Below are positions 1 through 5,893 of a stretch of DNA of 10,507 nucleotides, one piece after another. Within the stretch, counting starts at the first letter, position 1, and each line of letters begins with the position of its first letter. Origin of the DNA: an uncultured Mycoplasmatales bacterium. GTDB lineage: Bacteria; Bacillota_I; Bacilli_A; Mycoplasmatales; Mycoplasmoidaceae. Both the position numbers and the translations under genes were made by a program. The stretch covers positions 1 to 10,507 of the forward strand of contig CAJTRF010000025.1 of NCBI GenBank assembly GCA_910578525.1, read 5' to 3'. The notes below the pieces were generated by a model that saw only the letters and a program-made list of their open reading frames with translations, did not search any database and was not told the origin of the DNA.

Positions 1-251
1 TCTTCATTAAGACCATAGGTTCCTCCTGCTTGATTATAAACTATATTCTCTGATAGATCATAGAGTATACCATTCATATCTTCCCCTAATACTGGTAATC
101 CTCCTGCTTCTTTAGGTAACATAGTTATTTCCGGAAATCCAGTATTATAATTTGCTTTACCTTCCTCTTTTGTATTATCCAATATTTCATTTCTCAGTCC
201 ATTTACAGCAAATGGTTGTTTTATCTGTTTGGGTTTGTTTATTATTGTCAT
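1..251 (-). CDS. Phage tail fibre protein, N-terminal part (runs off the left edge)
   Basis: The reading frame opens with ATG at 251-249 and stays open for 83 codons to the window edge, so only the N-terminus is present. It begins MTIINKPKQIKQPFAVNGLR and continues with NTGFPEITMLP, EAGGLPVLGEDMNGILYDLS and NQAGGTYGLNE. These match the conserved N-terminal attachment segment of many myophage tail fibres (QPFAxNGxRNxIP, GFPxITMxPxxAGGIPPxGxDxNGILY, QAGGxY). That segment fixes the fibre to the baseplate, while the missing C-terminus would bind the host surface. It follows the DUF2612 gene and overlaps the end of that gene's restored frame by 65 bases. No clear Shine-Dalgarno sequence is visible, so it may depend on translational coupling. 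The family call is firm; receptor specificity cannot be judged. Confidence 0.85.
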   Translation of the reverse strand, partial: MTIINKPKQIKQPFAVNGLRNEILDNTKEEGKANYNTGFPEITMLPKEAGGLPVLGEDMNGILYDLSENIVYNQAGGTYGLNE

Positions 252-806
252 TATTAATTATAAGTTCATAGTCTACTCCACAAGGTACAGGTACTATATC
301 ACTATTTCTTAGTAAAGATGTTTCCCATAGATGAGGAGTAAAGTTAAAAATAAAAGATATTTTCATTATACCTGATCTGATTACTTTACAGGTACCTCTT
401 CCTTCATATAGAATAGATGTTATATGGTTTAGAGAAGTTAAGGTAGCATCCGTTGTAGCTCTAACACAGGATAATAACAGTACTTTTCTATACTGTTCAT
501 TTTCTAATCTGTGTAGTTTCCTGTTCTTTTACCCGTATAGAAAGGAGATTGATTAAAAGGTTCAAAGTTGCTTTCTTTAAATCCAAAGTAATCTTCTCCT
601 ATTAGATTAATATATCTGGATACTCCTAATATTCTTCCCCAATTATCCAAACCATAGCTATTGGCTGTTTTAATGTTGAATACCAGATTATAGATATCCT
701 GTATATTCCTACTAGGATCTAAATATCTAAAGGTATCTATTAGTTTCAAAATAGTAGGACTATTTTGATATTGTAGTAATATTACATTACTATTGTCATT
801 ATTCAT
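187..806 (-). pseudogene. DUF2612 baseplate/tail protein, broken by a frameshift near 510-514
   Basis: The first frame runs from ATG 806 to TAG at 504-506 (100 aa) and carries the DUF2612 N-terminal pattern: YQNSPTILKLID, NIQDIYNLVFNIKTA, YGLDNWGRILGVSR. The other half of the family follows in the -1 frame down to TGA at 187-189, with LENEQYRKVLLLSC, TTDATLTSLNHI, LYEGRGTCKVI and SDIVPVPCGVDYELI. Deleting one AC copy (GT on the plus strand, 511-514) joins the halves as GNY-RLENEQYRK, the expected family sequence, giving about 206 aa. I chose ATG 806 over the TTG at 815 because AGAGG (820-816) lies nine bases upstream of it. The start overlaps the baseplate J stop by 8 bases. DUF2612 proteins sit between baseplate J and tail fibre and probably act in baseplate or fibre attachment. 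It could be a true mutation, a sequencing error, or less likely recoding. Confidence 0.82.
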
Positions 807-2046
807 TAACCACAACCTCTATGTTATCTTTAGTTAACACTCCAACTTTATCTATGGGTATATAAACACTATCGGATAATTGTTCTATATTTTTTAGTTT
901 AATTCTATTCTTTATATTGGTCTCTACTTTACCTATCTTTATGGATATGATATATACTCCAGCTATTAGGGCTACCGATTGATAGAATCTACTGGCATAT
1001 ACAGTTTCACCTATAGATACTCTTGTGGTGGTATTATTATTAGCTAATCCATAGTAGTTATTGTAGATATAATCCTTAATCATAGATGGAATATCCTCCG
1101 AATAGGATTCTGGTACTTTCTTTAGTTCTATACTAATTACTATGTTAATTTCTTCCGGTATTTGATAATATATGATATCTAATACATTATTTTCTGTTAT
1201 CAGTACTTCTACCTCAGTATTTCCACTTGTACCACATCCGGAAGATATGGTATTCTCAATCACATTACCTATATCCATAGGCTTTCCTCCATTAACACAG
1301 CAGTAGACCGAATGAGGTTTTATTTCTACATTATCATATACATCTATATAATTAGTTTTATTTTCTCTTACATAAACATCTAGTACTCCATCCAATTCTC
1401 TTAATCGGGCATATAGGGAACTTACGGTAGATTTACCATTTTTAGCTATACTGTTTATTCTTCGATTTTCAAAATCATAGCTAGATTCTGCTAATCTTCC
1501 TATTATACCTTTCTCTAATTTGTTATTTACACTGTCCCATCCAACTATAGTTGTTACTATGGTGTTTATGGTATTATTTTCCACTGGAACTAATCCCTTT
1601 TCTAAACTTGAGAAGTTAATGGTAACAGTACCATTGGAAGATATTGTTTTATCTTCTGTTGATTCAAATAGATCCCCTCTATCACTCTTCACAAGAGAAC
1701 CCTTAGGTATAAATGTATTAGCTAATCCTATACATTCACATCTAACTGTAGAAGATTGAGCTGGTTTCCTTTCTAGAAAGAACAGATAACCTATAGCATC
1801 CTGCCATATACCACTACTTGTCTTAGGATTAAGCATATTAAGTATATATAGCAATTGATTATTCTTATTATCTATCTGAGTTACTAAACTAGTTATAAGT
1901 TGTCCTTGAGGTGTGGTTATATCTCTGTTCATATTGCCATCAAAGGCTATATTCCATTCATCAGATATGTTGTTATATATCTCTTCCGTATCAGGTATAG
2001 TTATTCCCGTATCATCTATTGTTATGTCATTATTACTATTAGTCAT
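799..2046 (-). CDS. Baseplate J-like protein
   Basis: This 415-aa protein builds the outer baseplate wedge of a contractile tail, the counterpart of phage Mu gp47, P2 gpJ and T4 gp6. Recognisable segments in order are the N-terminal TPQGQLITSLVTQIDNKN, the DAIGYLFFLERKPA block (about residues 80-95), a CxG-rich strand followed by FIPKGSLVKSDRGDLFE (about 105-130), GWDSV (about 170), the ENRRINSIAKNG block that matches the usual ExRRxxSVAxNA, DGVLDVYVREN (about 220-230), and PHSVYCCVNGGKPMDI. Length and domain order agree with intact family members. The ATG at 2046 overlaps the stop of the upstream gp25-like gene as ATGA, and its own stop overlaps the DUF2612 start, so translation is likely coupled. 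The gene appears intact. Confidence 0.93.
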   Translation of the reverse strand: MTNSNNDITIDDTGITIPDTEEIYNNISDEWNIAFDGNMNRDITTPQGQLITSLVTQIDNKNNQLLYILNMLNPKTSSGIWQDAIGYLFFLERKPAQSSTVRCECIGLANTFIPKGSLVKSDRGDLFESTEDKTISSNGTVTINFSSLEKGLVPVENNTINTIVTTIVGWDSVNNKLEKGIIGRLAESSYDFENRRINSIAKNGKSTVSSLYARLRELDGVLDVYVRENKTNYIDVYDNVEIKPHSVYCCVNGGKPMDIGNVIENTISSGCGTSGNTEVEVLITENNVLDIIYYQIPEEINIVISIELKKVPESYSEDIPSMIKDYIYNNYYGLANNNTTTRVSIGETVYASRFYQSVALIAGVYIISIKIGKVETNIKNRIKLKNIEQLSDSVYIPIDKVGVLTKDNIEVVVNE

Positions 2047-2396
2047 AATACATTCAAACTTATGTTAATATCTGCTTTATATGTTCTACTGTAGCTATCA
2101 TATTCTACATTAGTTATATCTATTGATTTAATATCTCCATATACTTTAGCTATTTCATAACTCATATAGTTCTCTAGAGTATTACTGGTTCTACTGATGT
2201 TATTACCTAATATATTATTATTATCCAAATAGGGTATACCTCTGGAGGTATCAAATATACATTCACCTTTAAATGTTTTAGTTATACAACAAGTTGTTTG
2301 ATTTATTTCTTCCAATTCATCAGAAACTATAGCTATGTTATTCATGGAATCTAAAGTTAGATCCCAAGTATTGCTATCTAGTTTTAGGGATTTCAT
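2043..2396 (-). CDS. gp25/GpW-like baseplate wedge protein
   Basis: A 117-aa protein of the phage baseplate assembly W / T4 gp25 type. Visible signs are the N-terminal LDSNTWDLTLDSMNNIAIVS, the central KTFKGECIFDTSRGIPYLDN, which matches the family's typical RTFxGExxYDTxxGIPY, and a C-terminal alternating strand region (KSIDITNVEYDSYSRTYKADI) like the usual PGVxxVxxV...xxxxxxGxIxV. These proteins join the wedges to the sheath and central hub. The gene comes directly before baseplate J, overlapping it by ATGA, which is the standard order. In most relatives the spike gene precedes it immediately, but here about 1 kb containing an Abi-family gene intervenes. No strong Shine-Dalgarno lies before ATG 2396, so the insertion may have removed the normal coupling. 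Confidence 0.88.
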   Translation of the reverse strand: MKSLKLDSNTWDLTLDSMNNIAIVSDELEEINQTTCCITKTFKGECIFDTSRGIPYLDNNNILGNNISRTSNTLENYMSYEIAKVYGDIKSIDITNVEYDSYSRTYKADINISLNVL

Positions 2397-2445
2397 TTCA
2401 TCATTTATGTTGATTATTTATTACTAATTATGCCTAAAGCTAACT

Positions 2446-2494
2446 TGCATCACAGGATAGATAGATATATCTATTTAATCTATTCTGTGATGTA
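2446..2494. repeat. Imperfect inverted repeat (about 17-bp stem) between gp25-like gene and Abi cassette
   Basis: CATCACAGGATAGAT at 2448-2462 pairs with ATCTATTCTGTGATG at 2478-2492 with a single mismatch that can form a G-U pair. Pairing extends outward by one wobble and one A-T pair. The 15-base spacer starts with part of a perfect 14-bp palindrome, ATAGATATATCTAT at 2461-2474. There is no T-run on either side, so it is not an ordinary terminator. It could be an operator, a mobile-element end or an RNA structure; the sequence does not decide. Confidence 0.7.
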
Positions 2495-2508
2495 GTAACT
2501 GCTCTAAC

Positions 2509-2537
2509 TTGACAAATAGGTTATTGTTTGTTATGAT
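2509..2537 (+). promoter_or_regulatory. Near-consensus sigma-70 promoter for small RNA 1
   Basis: TTGACA at 2509-2514, a 17-base spacer, then TATGAT at 2532-2537. The -35 is perfect and the -10 has one mismatch. It points away from the tail operon direction and has no plus-strand gene behind it. The predicted start near 2544 leads directly into a hairpin with a T-run, so its product would be a short RNA. Confidence 0.75.
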
Positions 2538-2543
2538 ATGTTT

Positions 2544-2590
2544 AGATACCTGGTGTCCACCTCTGCTTGCAAGTCGCCCAGGTTTTTTTA
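2544..2590 (+). ncRNA. Putative short structured RNA 1 ending in an intrinsic terminator, 3' of the Abi gene
   Basis: Starting about seven bases after the -10 box, the transcript would be roughly 45 nt. It is almost entirely one hairpin: ACCTGG (2548-2553) pairs with CCAGGT (2578-2583) around a 24-base loop containing CTTGCAAGTCG, followed directly by seven T residues. The T-run exists only on the plus strand, which fixes the direction. The end lies just before the stop codon of the convergent Abi gene at 2593, so read-through would be antisense to that mRNA. I do not recognise the RNA. A similarly built element lies on the other side of the Abi gene (3364-3405). It could instead be a plain terminator, but the dedicated promoter argues for a made RNA. 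Confidence 0.55.
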
Positions 2591-2592
2591 TG

Positions 2593-3261
2593 TTATATAT
2601 TTAATTTTAATCTATTAGTTCCAATAAAGTTTTTAAGATTATTATAACTATCTATAAATGTTGAATGCTTTTCAGTCCATTTAGAAAATTCATCAGATAT
2701 TAAAGATATAAAGAATATTATCTCCTTATAACTATCCATTAGATTATACTTAAATAAACTTTCATGGTGAAATACTCTGTTTCTTATGGATTTAATAAAC
2801 TTTAATTTAGTTTGTATTTCCTTTCTTAAAACAACTTTTGAATAGTTACAAAACAGTATCCTCAAACATGGTCTCCAAAAGAATACTTCAAAATTACTAT
2901 CTAATAAATTAGTCCAAAATCCAAAGTTTAAATTAGATATCAAATCATTTGAATCAATATTGCCTCTTTTAGATTCTATAACAGAATTTATTTGTTTTAT
3001 TAATAGATCATTACTTTTATCTCTACCTTGTAGTAAATACCTCTTCTCAAATATCCAATCTTTACCATATTTATTAGCTATAACTCTATAGAAAGAATTT
3101 CGTACTATTAGTTCTATATTTTGTAGAGGGAAATATAAGCTTTCATTTATTCTTGTATATAATAAATATAGTTCTATTGCCATATCAAAATCATTATTTG
3201 TTACAACTAGATATGGTTTTAATCTTTCTTCTGTTATATATGTTTCCAGTTCTTTATTCAT
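2593..3261 (-). CDS. Abi-family HEPN protein (candidate abortive-infection toxin)
   Basis: A 222-aa intact protein of the bacterial Abi-like family. Landmarks are the N-terminal LYxxYxxINESLYFPLQNIELIVRN block (the conserved 'xLxxxExxLRN' at about residues 45-55), LNFGFWTNLL (about 111-120) followed by FFWRPCLR, and the C-terminal SIRNRVFHHESLF with R160, N161 and H165. This RNxxxH is the HEPN ribonuclease signature, and HxxxF with a final WTEKHS completes the family pattern. HEPN proteins of this sort cleave RNA and can halt growth on phage infection. The gene interrupts the usual spike to gp25-like order, so it is cargo rather than a tail part. It has no Shine-Dalgarno; a TATAAT at 3267-3272 is placed so that transcription could begin at the ATG itself. 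Small plus-strand RNA loci flank it on both sides. Target and trigger are unknown. Confidence 0.82.
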   Translation of the reverse strand: MNKELETYITEERLKPYLVVTNNDFDMAIELYLLYTRINESLYFPLQNIELIVRNSFYRVIANKYGKDWIFEKRYLLQGRDKSNDLLIKQINSVIESKRGNIDSNDLISNLNFGFWTNLLDSNFEVFFWRPCLRILFCNYSKVVLRKEIQTKLKFIKSIRNRVFHHESLFKYNLMDSYKEIIFFISLISDEFSKWTEKHSTFIDSYNNLKNFIGTNRLKLNI

Positions 3262-3266
3262 TTGCT

Positions 3267-3295
3267 ATTATAAAATCTATTACTAATACTTTAAC
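3267..3295 (-). promoter_or_regulatory. Possible promoter of the Abi gene, perhaps giving a leaderless mRNA
   Basis: On the minus strand TATAAT (3272-3267) stands 17 bases after a weak -35, GTTAAA (3295-3290). The expected start site falls on or next to the A of the ATG at 3261, and there is no ribosome binding site, so a leaderless message is possible. An alternative pair, TTGAAA (3305-3300) and TAATAG (3282-3277), would give a short leader. The surrounding DNA is very AT-rich, so chance matches are likely. Confidence 0.4.
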
Positions 3296-3320
3296 ATAAT
3301 TTCAATCATTATTCAATTAC

Positions 3321-3350
3321 TTGACAAAATCCTAAGTAATCCATTATATT
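3321..3350 (+). promoter_or_regulatory. Strong sigma-70-like promoter for small RNA 2, divergent from the Abi gene
   Basis: TTGACA at 3321-3326, 18 bases, TATATT at 3345-3350 (or TTATAT with 17). The first eight bases, TTGACAAA, match those of the promoter at 2509. It faces away from the Abi gene and toward the 3' end of the spike gene. No plus-strand reading frame follows that would explain it. Confidence 0.65.
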
Positions 3351-3356
3351 TGCTAT

Positions 3357-3405
3357 TTATAGATTCCAGGCACGGCTGATGATACAAGTTGTCAAGCTCC
3401 TGGAA
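3357..3405 (+). ncRNA. Putative structured RNA 2, upstream of the Abi gene
   Basis: Downstream of the promoter at 3321-3350 the sequence forms a 7-bp perfect stem, TTCCAGG (3364-3370) with CCTGGAA (3399-3405), around a 28-base loop. The layout resembles the RNA at 2544-2590: a leader ending in AGAT, a CCWGG arm, CAAGT in the 3' part of the loop, and a second CCWGG arm. There is no T-run afterwards, so its 3' end is unclear and read-through would be antisense to the spike gene. The hairpin would also form in a minus-strand transcript leading into the Abi gene, so the functional strand is not settled. CTTGACAA (3320-3327), overlapping the -35, is the exact reverse complement of TTGTCAAG in the loop (3389-3396). 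Confidence 0.42.
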
Positions 3406-3412
3406 TATTAAA

Positions 3413-4174
3413 CTATCCCACCTTAACACTACTAGACCCAGAACTTGTTATGGTACATGGTCCATTGGGAGATGTTATTATAGCATTAGTAGTTAGTACA
3501 GAAGCTTTTAGTGGATTAGTACCTAAGTTAATATTATCACTATCTATAGTTACATTGGTAGCTTTAACATTTACATTGGAATTACTGTTTATGATTGTAT
3601 TTTTACTTGATTCTATGTTAATTGTATCTGATTTTATGTTAGCTTCTTTAGAGTTAATATTAACATTTGAATTAGCAGTTATGGTTATGTTATTGTTATT
3701 ATCTATAGTTATACTACTGTTATCACTGGATATGGTAATACCGATATCCTTATCCAGTATTATACTATTCTTTAATATTTCTTTATTGTTATTATTATTA
3801 TTTTCTTTTAGGAAAGAACCTAAATATAAACTATCTCTAACATCAAACATTCGATAGGAATTAGGATTAGATCTTTTCTTAGTATTCTTAAGTTTAGATA
3901 TATCTCTATCTGCTACTATACATAATCCATAGTCTCCTTTTTCGGGAGTTAGATAAACAGTATTAGAACCACATTGATATATAAAGTAAGGTATATTATA
4001 GATTATATTTGATTCTAAGTTAATAAGAGGCAATACATCAACAGTATTATTATCTCTATCTACATTAATAACTTCTACTAGGAAAGCAGTTCTAACTAAA
4101 GATGATATGTTATTCTTTATGATAAAACTTAGTAGATTAACTTCATTATTATCGGTTGTATATTTCTTAAACAT
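3413..4174 (-). CDS. Gp138-type baseplate spike (membrane-piercing) protein
   Basis: This 253-aa protein is the tip of the contractile tail, which punctures the cell envelope. The N-terminal OB-fold domain of the Gp138 family is clear: TAFLVEVINV, DVLPLIN, IYNIPYFIYQCGSNTVYLTPEKGDYGLCIVADRDIS (about residues 58-95), then NPNSYRMFDVRDSLYLGSFL (about 104-122). Relatives read YNLPYFRLQGGxxAVIxxPxxGDIG and R.FDMADGLYLGG at these places. From about residue 130 onward, short alternating repeats rich in N, S, I and T (ITISSDNSSITIDNNNNITI and similar) are typical of an intertwined trimeric beta-helix. It ends SSGSSSVKVG and lacks the terminal HxH iron site of P2 gpV. The start overlaps the hub stop by 8 bases. 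Compared with relatives, the next gene should be the gp25-like protein, but the Abi cassette intervenes. Confidence 0.88.
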   Translation of the reverse strand: MFKKYTTDNNEVNLLSFIIKNNISSLVRTAFLVEVINVDRDNNTVDVLPLINLESNIIYNIPYFIYQCGSNTVYLTPEKGDYGLCIVADRDISKLKNTKKRSNPNSYRMFDVRDSLYLGSFLKENNNNNNKEILKNSIILDKDIGITISSDNSSITIDNNNNITITANSNVNINSKEANIKSDTINIESSKNTIINSNSNVNVKATNVTIDSDNINLGTNPLKASVLTTNAIITSPNGPCTITSSGSSSVKVG

Positions 4175-5051
4175 GGTAATAGTTAGCTTTAATTAATGTT
4201 TTAAAACTTCCTTCAATTTTACTATATAAGATATGTTGTAATCTTGTTACTTTATAATCTCCATTAGCTATGGTATTGTAACTGTTTACTATTCTAATCT
4301 GACATCCTAACTGTATTCTAGGTTCAAAGTATATTTCCAATTGAACTCCATCCTGCGTTAGCTGTATATAACCTATTACATTATCCCCTTTAGCACAATC
4401 TAGAATTACAACATCATTTTTATTGTTTATAACATTATCATAGTCAGTTATTACTATGGAATTGTTATTAATGATAATATCAAAGTCATAATCCTGAGAT
4501 AGTTTAATAAGTTTCTGTATATTTGAACCTTCTAGATATATGTTAGCATCAGATATATTTACTCCATTGTTAATAACCGTATAATTAACATTCATATCTT
4601 TAGCTATGGTATTTACTATATTAGTTATATTCTGTTCTCCTTTTATGCTTGTAGGTTTAGTAGGATTAACTATTTGTCTATAGTTAGTTATAGCTGATAT
4701 GTAGAAACTAACATCTGGTACCTTACTGTAGTCAGGATAGGAATTTATTATATCACCAGAGAATATTAAACTGTTATTATTACGATAATAACAGTTTATT
4801 GTATAGTTAGATACTTCATTTCTTCCTTTGTACTTTATAAAAGATAACTTATTCATAATATCATTAGCTAATCCATAGATTCTAATAACTGCACTATTGA
4901 GAGAAGGTAGACCATCACAACTAATCTCCGTTATACTTGCAAAATCTTCTATAACCATAACGTTATTGCCATTACCAATGATATCAGCAGTACTGTTACC
5001 ACTATCTCTAATCTCAAAATATATTAGTTTCTCACTAAATAAATTATTCAT
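4167..5051 (-). CDS. Baseplate hub protein (gp27/GpD-like)
   Basis: This 294-aa protein is probably the hub ring that connects the tail tube to the spike, analogous to T4 gp27 or P2 gpD. It follows the pattern of the hub family found in this type of prophage: an N-terminal strand region, then LPSLNSAVIRIYGLANDIMNKLS (about residues 48-70), FSGDIINSYPDYSKVPDVSFYISA (about 97-120), PTSIKGEQNITNIVNTIAKDMNV (about 132-155), a middle YDFDIIINNNSIVITD, and a C-terminal FEPRIQLGCQIRIVNS with GDYKVTRLQHILYSKIEGSFKTLI. Relatives show WGLPxxxMNxLS, G.I..AWADF..MPDVxFxVxA and FxPxIxFGGxVxVxS. It overlaps both neighbours by 8 bases and appears intact. The order hub then spike supports the call. Confidence 0.85.
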   Translation of the reverse strand: MNNLFSEKLIYFEIRDSGNSTADIIGNGNNVMVIEDFASITEISCDGLPSLNSAVIRIYGLANDIMNKLSFIKYKGRNEVSNYTINCYYRNNNSLIFSGDIINSYPDYSKVPDVSFYISAITNYRQIVNPTKPTSIKGEQNITNIVNTIAKDMNVNYTVINNGVNISDANIYLEGSNIQKLIKLSQDYDFDIIINNNSIVITDYDNVINNKNDVVILDCAKGDNVIGYIQLTQDGVQLEIYFEPRIQLGCQIRIVNSYNTIANGDYKVTRLQHILYSKIEGSFKTLIKANYYHV

Positions 5052-5340
5052 ATGTTAATATAAATCTATCATTGAACTCTCTATAGTCATTTGGTTCTGT
5101 ATCATCATTTCCAAATATATCTATGAATTTTAAGGTACCTTTAAGGTAGTTATTACTACCATAAGGTATTAGATTAACATTAGTAAGACATAATATACCA
5201 TTAGTTATGATAATATCATTTACTTTTATAGAACTGTATATTCTATTATCTTTCTGTTGAATCTTTAGTTCGCAATTCTGATTGTCTAAAACTATATTCA
5301 GTATCTGACTTGGTATTTTTTGTAGTTCAATGTAAAACAT
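5044..5340 (-). CDS. DUF6983-like small phage tail protein
   Basis: A 98-aa protein starting MFYIELQKIPSQILNIVLDN. An ATG at 5361 would give 105 aa, but the ATG at 5340 is preceded by AGAGGT seven bases upstream and lies one base after the stop of the preceding gene, so I prefer it. The pattern ELQxIPxQxLxIxLDxQxCxLxI, SIKVNDIIITNGILCLTNVNLIPY, LKGTLKFIDIFGNDDTEPNDY and DRFILTYE agrees with the family in which relatives read LxxxPnQxLxVxLxgQxCxLxxyQ, GxxCxnxxxLv and GdLxFxDtqGxxDPxYxGLGxRxxLxY. It is always found between the Dit-like and hub genes in such clusters. The exact role is unknown; it is likely a small baseplate component. The family number is from memory. Confidence 0.75.
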   Translation of the reverse strand: MFYIELQKIPSQILNIVLDNQNCELKIQQKDNRIYSSIKVNDIIITNGILCLTNVNLIPYGSNNYLKGTLKFIDIFGNDDTEPNDYREFNDRFILTYE

Positions 5341-5341
5341 G

Positions 5342-5893
5342 TTAACCTCTAAACCTATCATATAGTATAGAACTGTTATTCTTTCCTTCCTGAAGTTGTT
5401 GTTTACCGGTTTTAACAGTTGGACTATAGTTAGTATTTGCTACTGTTTTAAATAGTATGCTTGATTGTTTAATTTCTTTTGTATCAAATTCTACTATTAA
5501 CATTGATATGCTTGTTATACTATATGATAGATTATATAGGTTATAACCTATAAATACCTTATAGGGTGTCTCTATATCAATAAGGTCTATACTGCTATTA
5601 TAATATTCTAAAGTATCTATGGTATTCTTCAATTTATTCTTATTTCCATCTACAGCTAAAGATATTTTAATACTGTTAGGATTATTGATCTTATTGTAGT
5701 TTCTAAATGAACCGGATTGTATAGTATAACTAGGTAATTCAGAACTGGATTCAAAAGACAAAGATAAGAATGTAGTAAAATTACAGATAGATTTCTTAAT
5801 CTTATCTTCTGTTCTATAGATATTCCAATCACCATAGATACCATTGTTTATTAATCTTCTTAAATCTGTAAATTTATCATTAATATAATCCAT
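5342..5893 (-). CDS. Dit-like baseplate protein, downstream of tape measure
   Basis: A 183-aa protein with an N-terminal linker and then a Dit_N-like fold region: LSFESSSELPSYTIQSGSFRNYNKINNPNSIKISLAV, where relatives have xxPVExGxxIsDhKixxPxxIxLxg. This is followed by a helical stretch (KLKNTIDTLEYYNSSIDLIDI) and TPYKVFIGYNLYNLSYSITSISMLIVEF, matching the usual T..~xY.nxxLxxI.~~~~... pattern before the C-terminal tail. Dit-like proteins form the ring linking the tail tube to the hub. The start overlaps the 3' end of the tape measure gene by 14 bases and the stop lies one base before the next ATG. The family call rests on this pattern and on position, so it is a little less certain than for its neighbours. 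Confidence 0.7.
   Translation of the reverse strand: MDYINDKFTDLRRLINNGIYGDWNIYRTEDKIKKSICNFTTFLSLSFESSSELPSYTIQSGSFRNYNKINNPNSIKISLAVDGNKNKLKNTIDTLEYYNSSIDLIDIETPYKVFIGYNLYNLSYSITSISMLIVEFDTKEIKQSSILFKTVANTNYSPTVKTGKQQLQEGKNNSSILYDRFRG

Noticed and set aside
804..815. TTG at 815 as start of the DUF2612 protein
   Set aside because: ATG 806 has a correctly spaced AGAGG; TTG 815 directly touches that sequence and has none of its own.
1520..1759. Plus-strand open frame of 79 codons inside the baseplate J gene
   Set aside because: Antisense shadow of a clear family member; no ribosome binding site and no recognisable protein features.
1900..2094. Plus-strand open frame of 64 codons across the baseplate J / gp25-like junction
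   Set aside because: Antisense to two well-supported genes; composition is that of complemented code.
3376..3400. Minus-strand TTGACA inside the hairpin as a promoter for the Abi gene
   Set aside because: No -10 box at the correct distance; the matching sequence 17 bases on is TGCCTG.
3450..3857. Plus-strand open frame of 135 codons with a very hydrophobic product, downstream of small RNA 2
   Set aside because: It mirrors the asparagine/isoleucine repeats of the spike gene (complement of AAT/ATT runs gives leucine and isoleucine). Its location after a plus-strand promoter is interesting, but there is no good ribosome binding site.
3413..4174. Short-repeat region of the spike gene as a DNA repeat or CRISPR-like array
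   Set aside because: The repetition is degenerate, in frame and explained by beta-helix protein repeats; there are no regular spacers.
5656..5844. Minus-strand open frame of 62 codons within the Dit-like gene
   Set aside because: Overlaps the real gene entirely in another frame, with no initiation signal.
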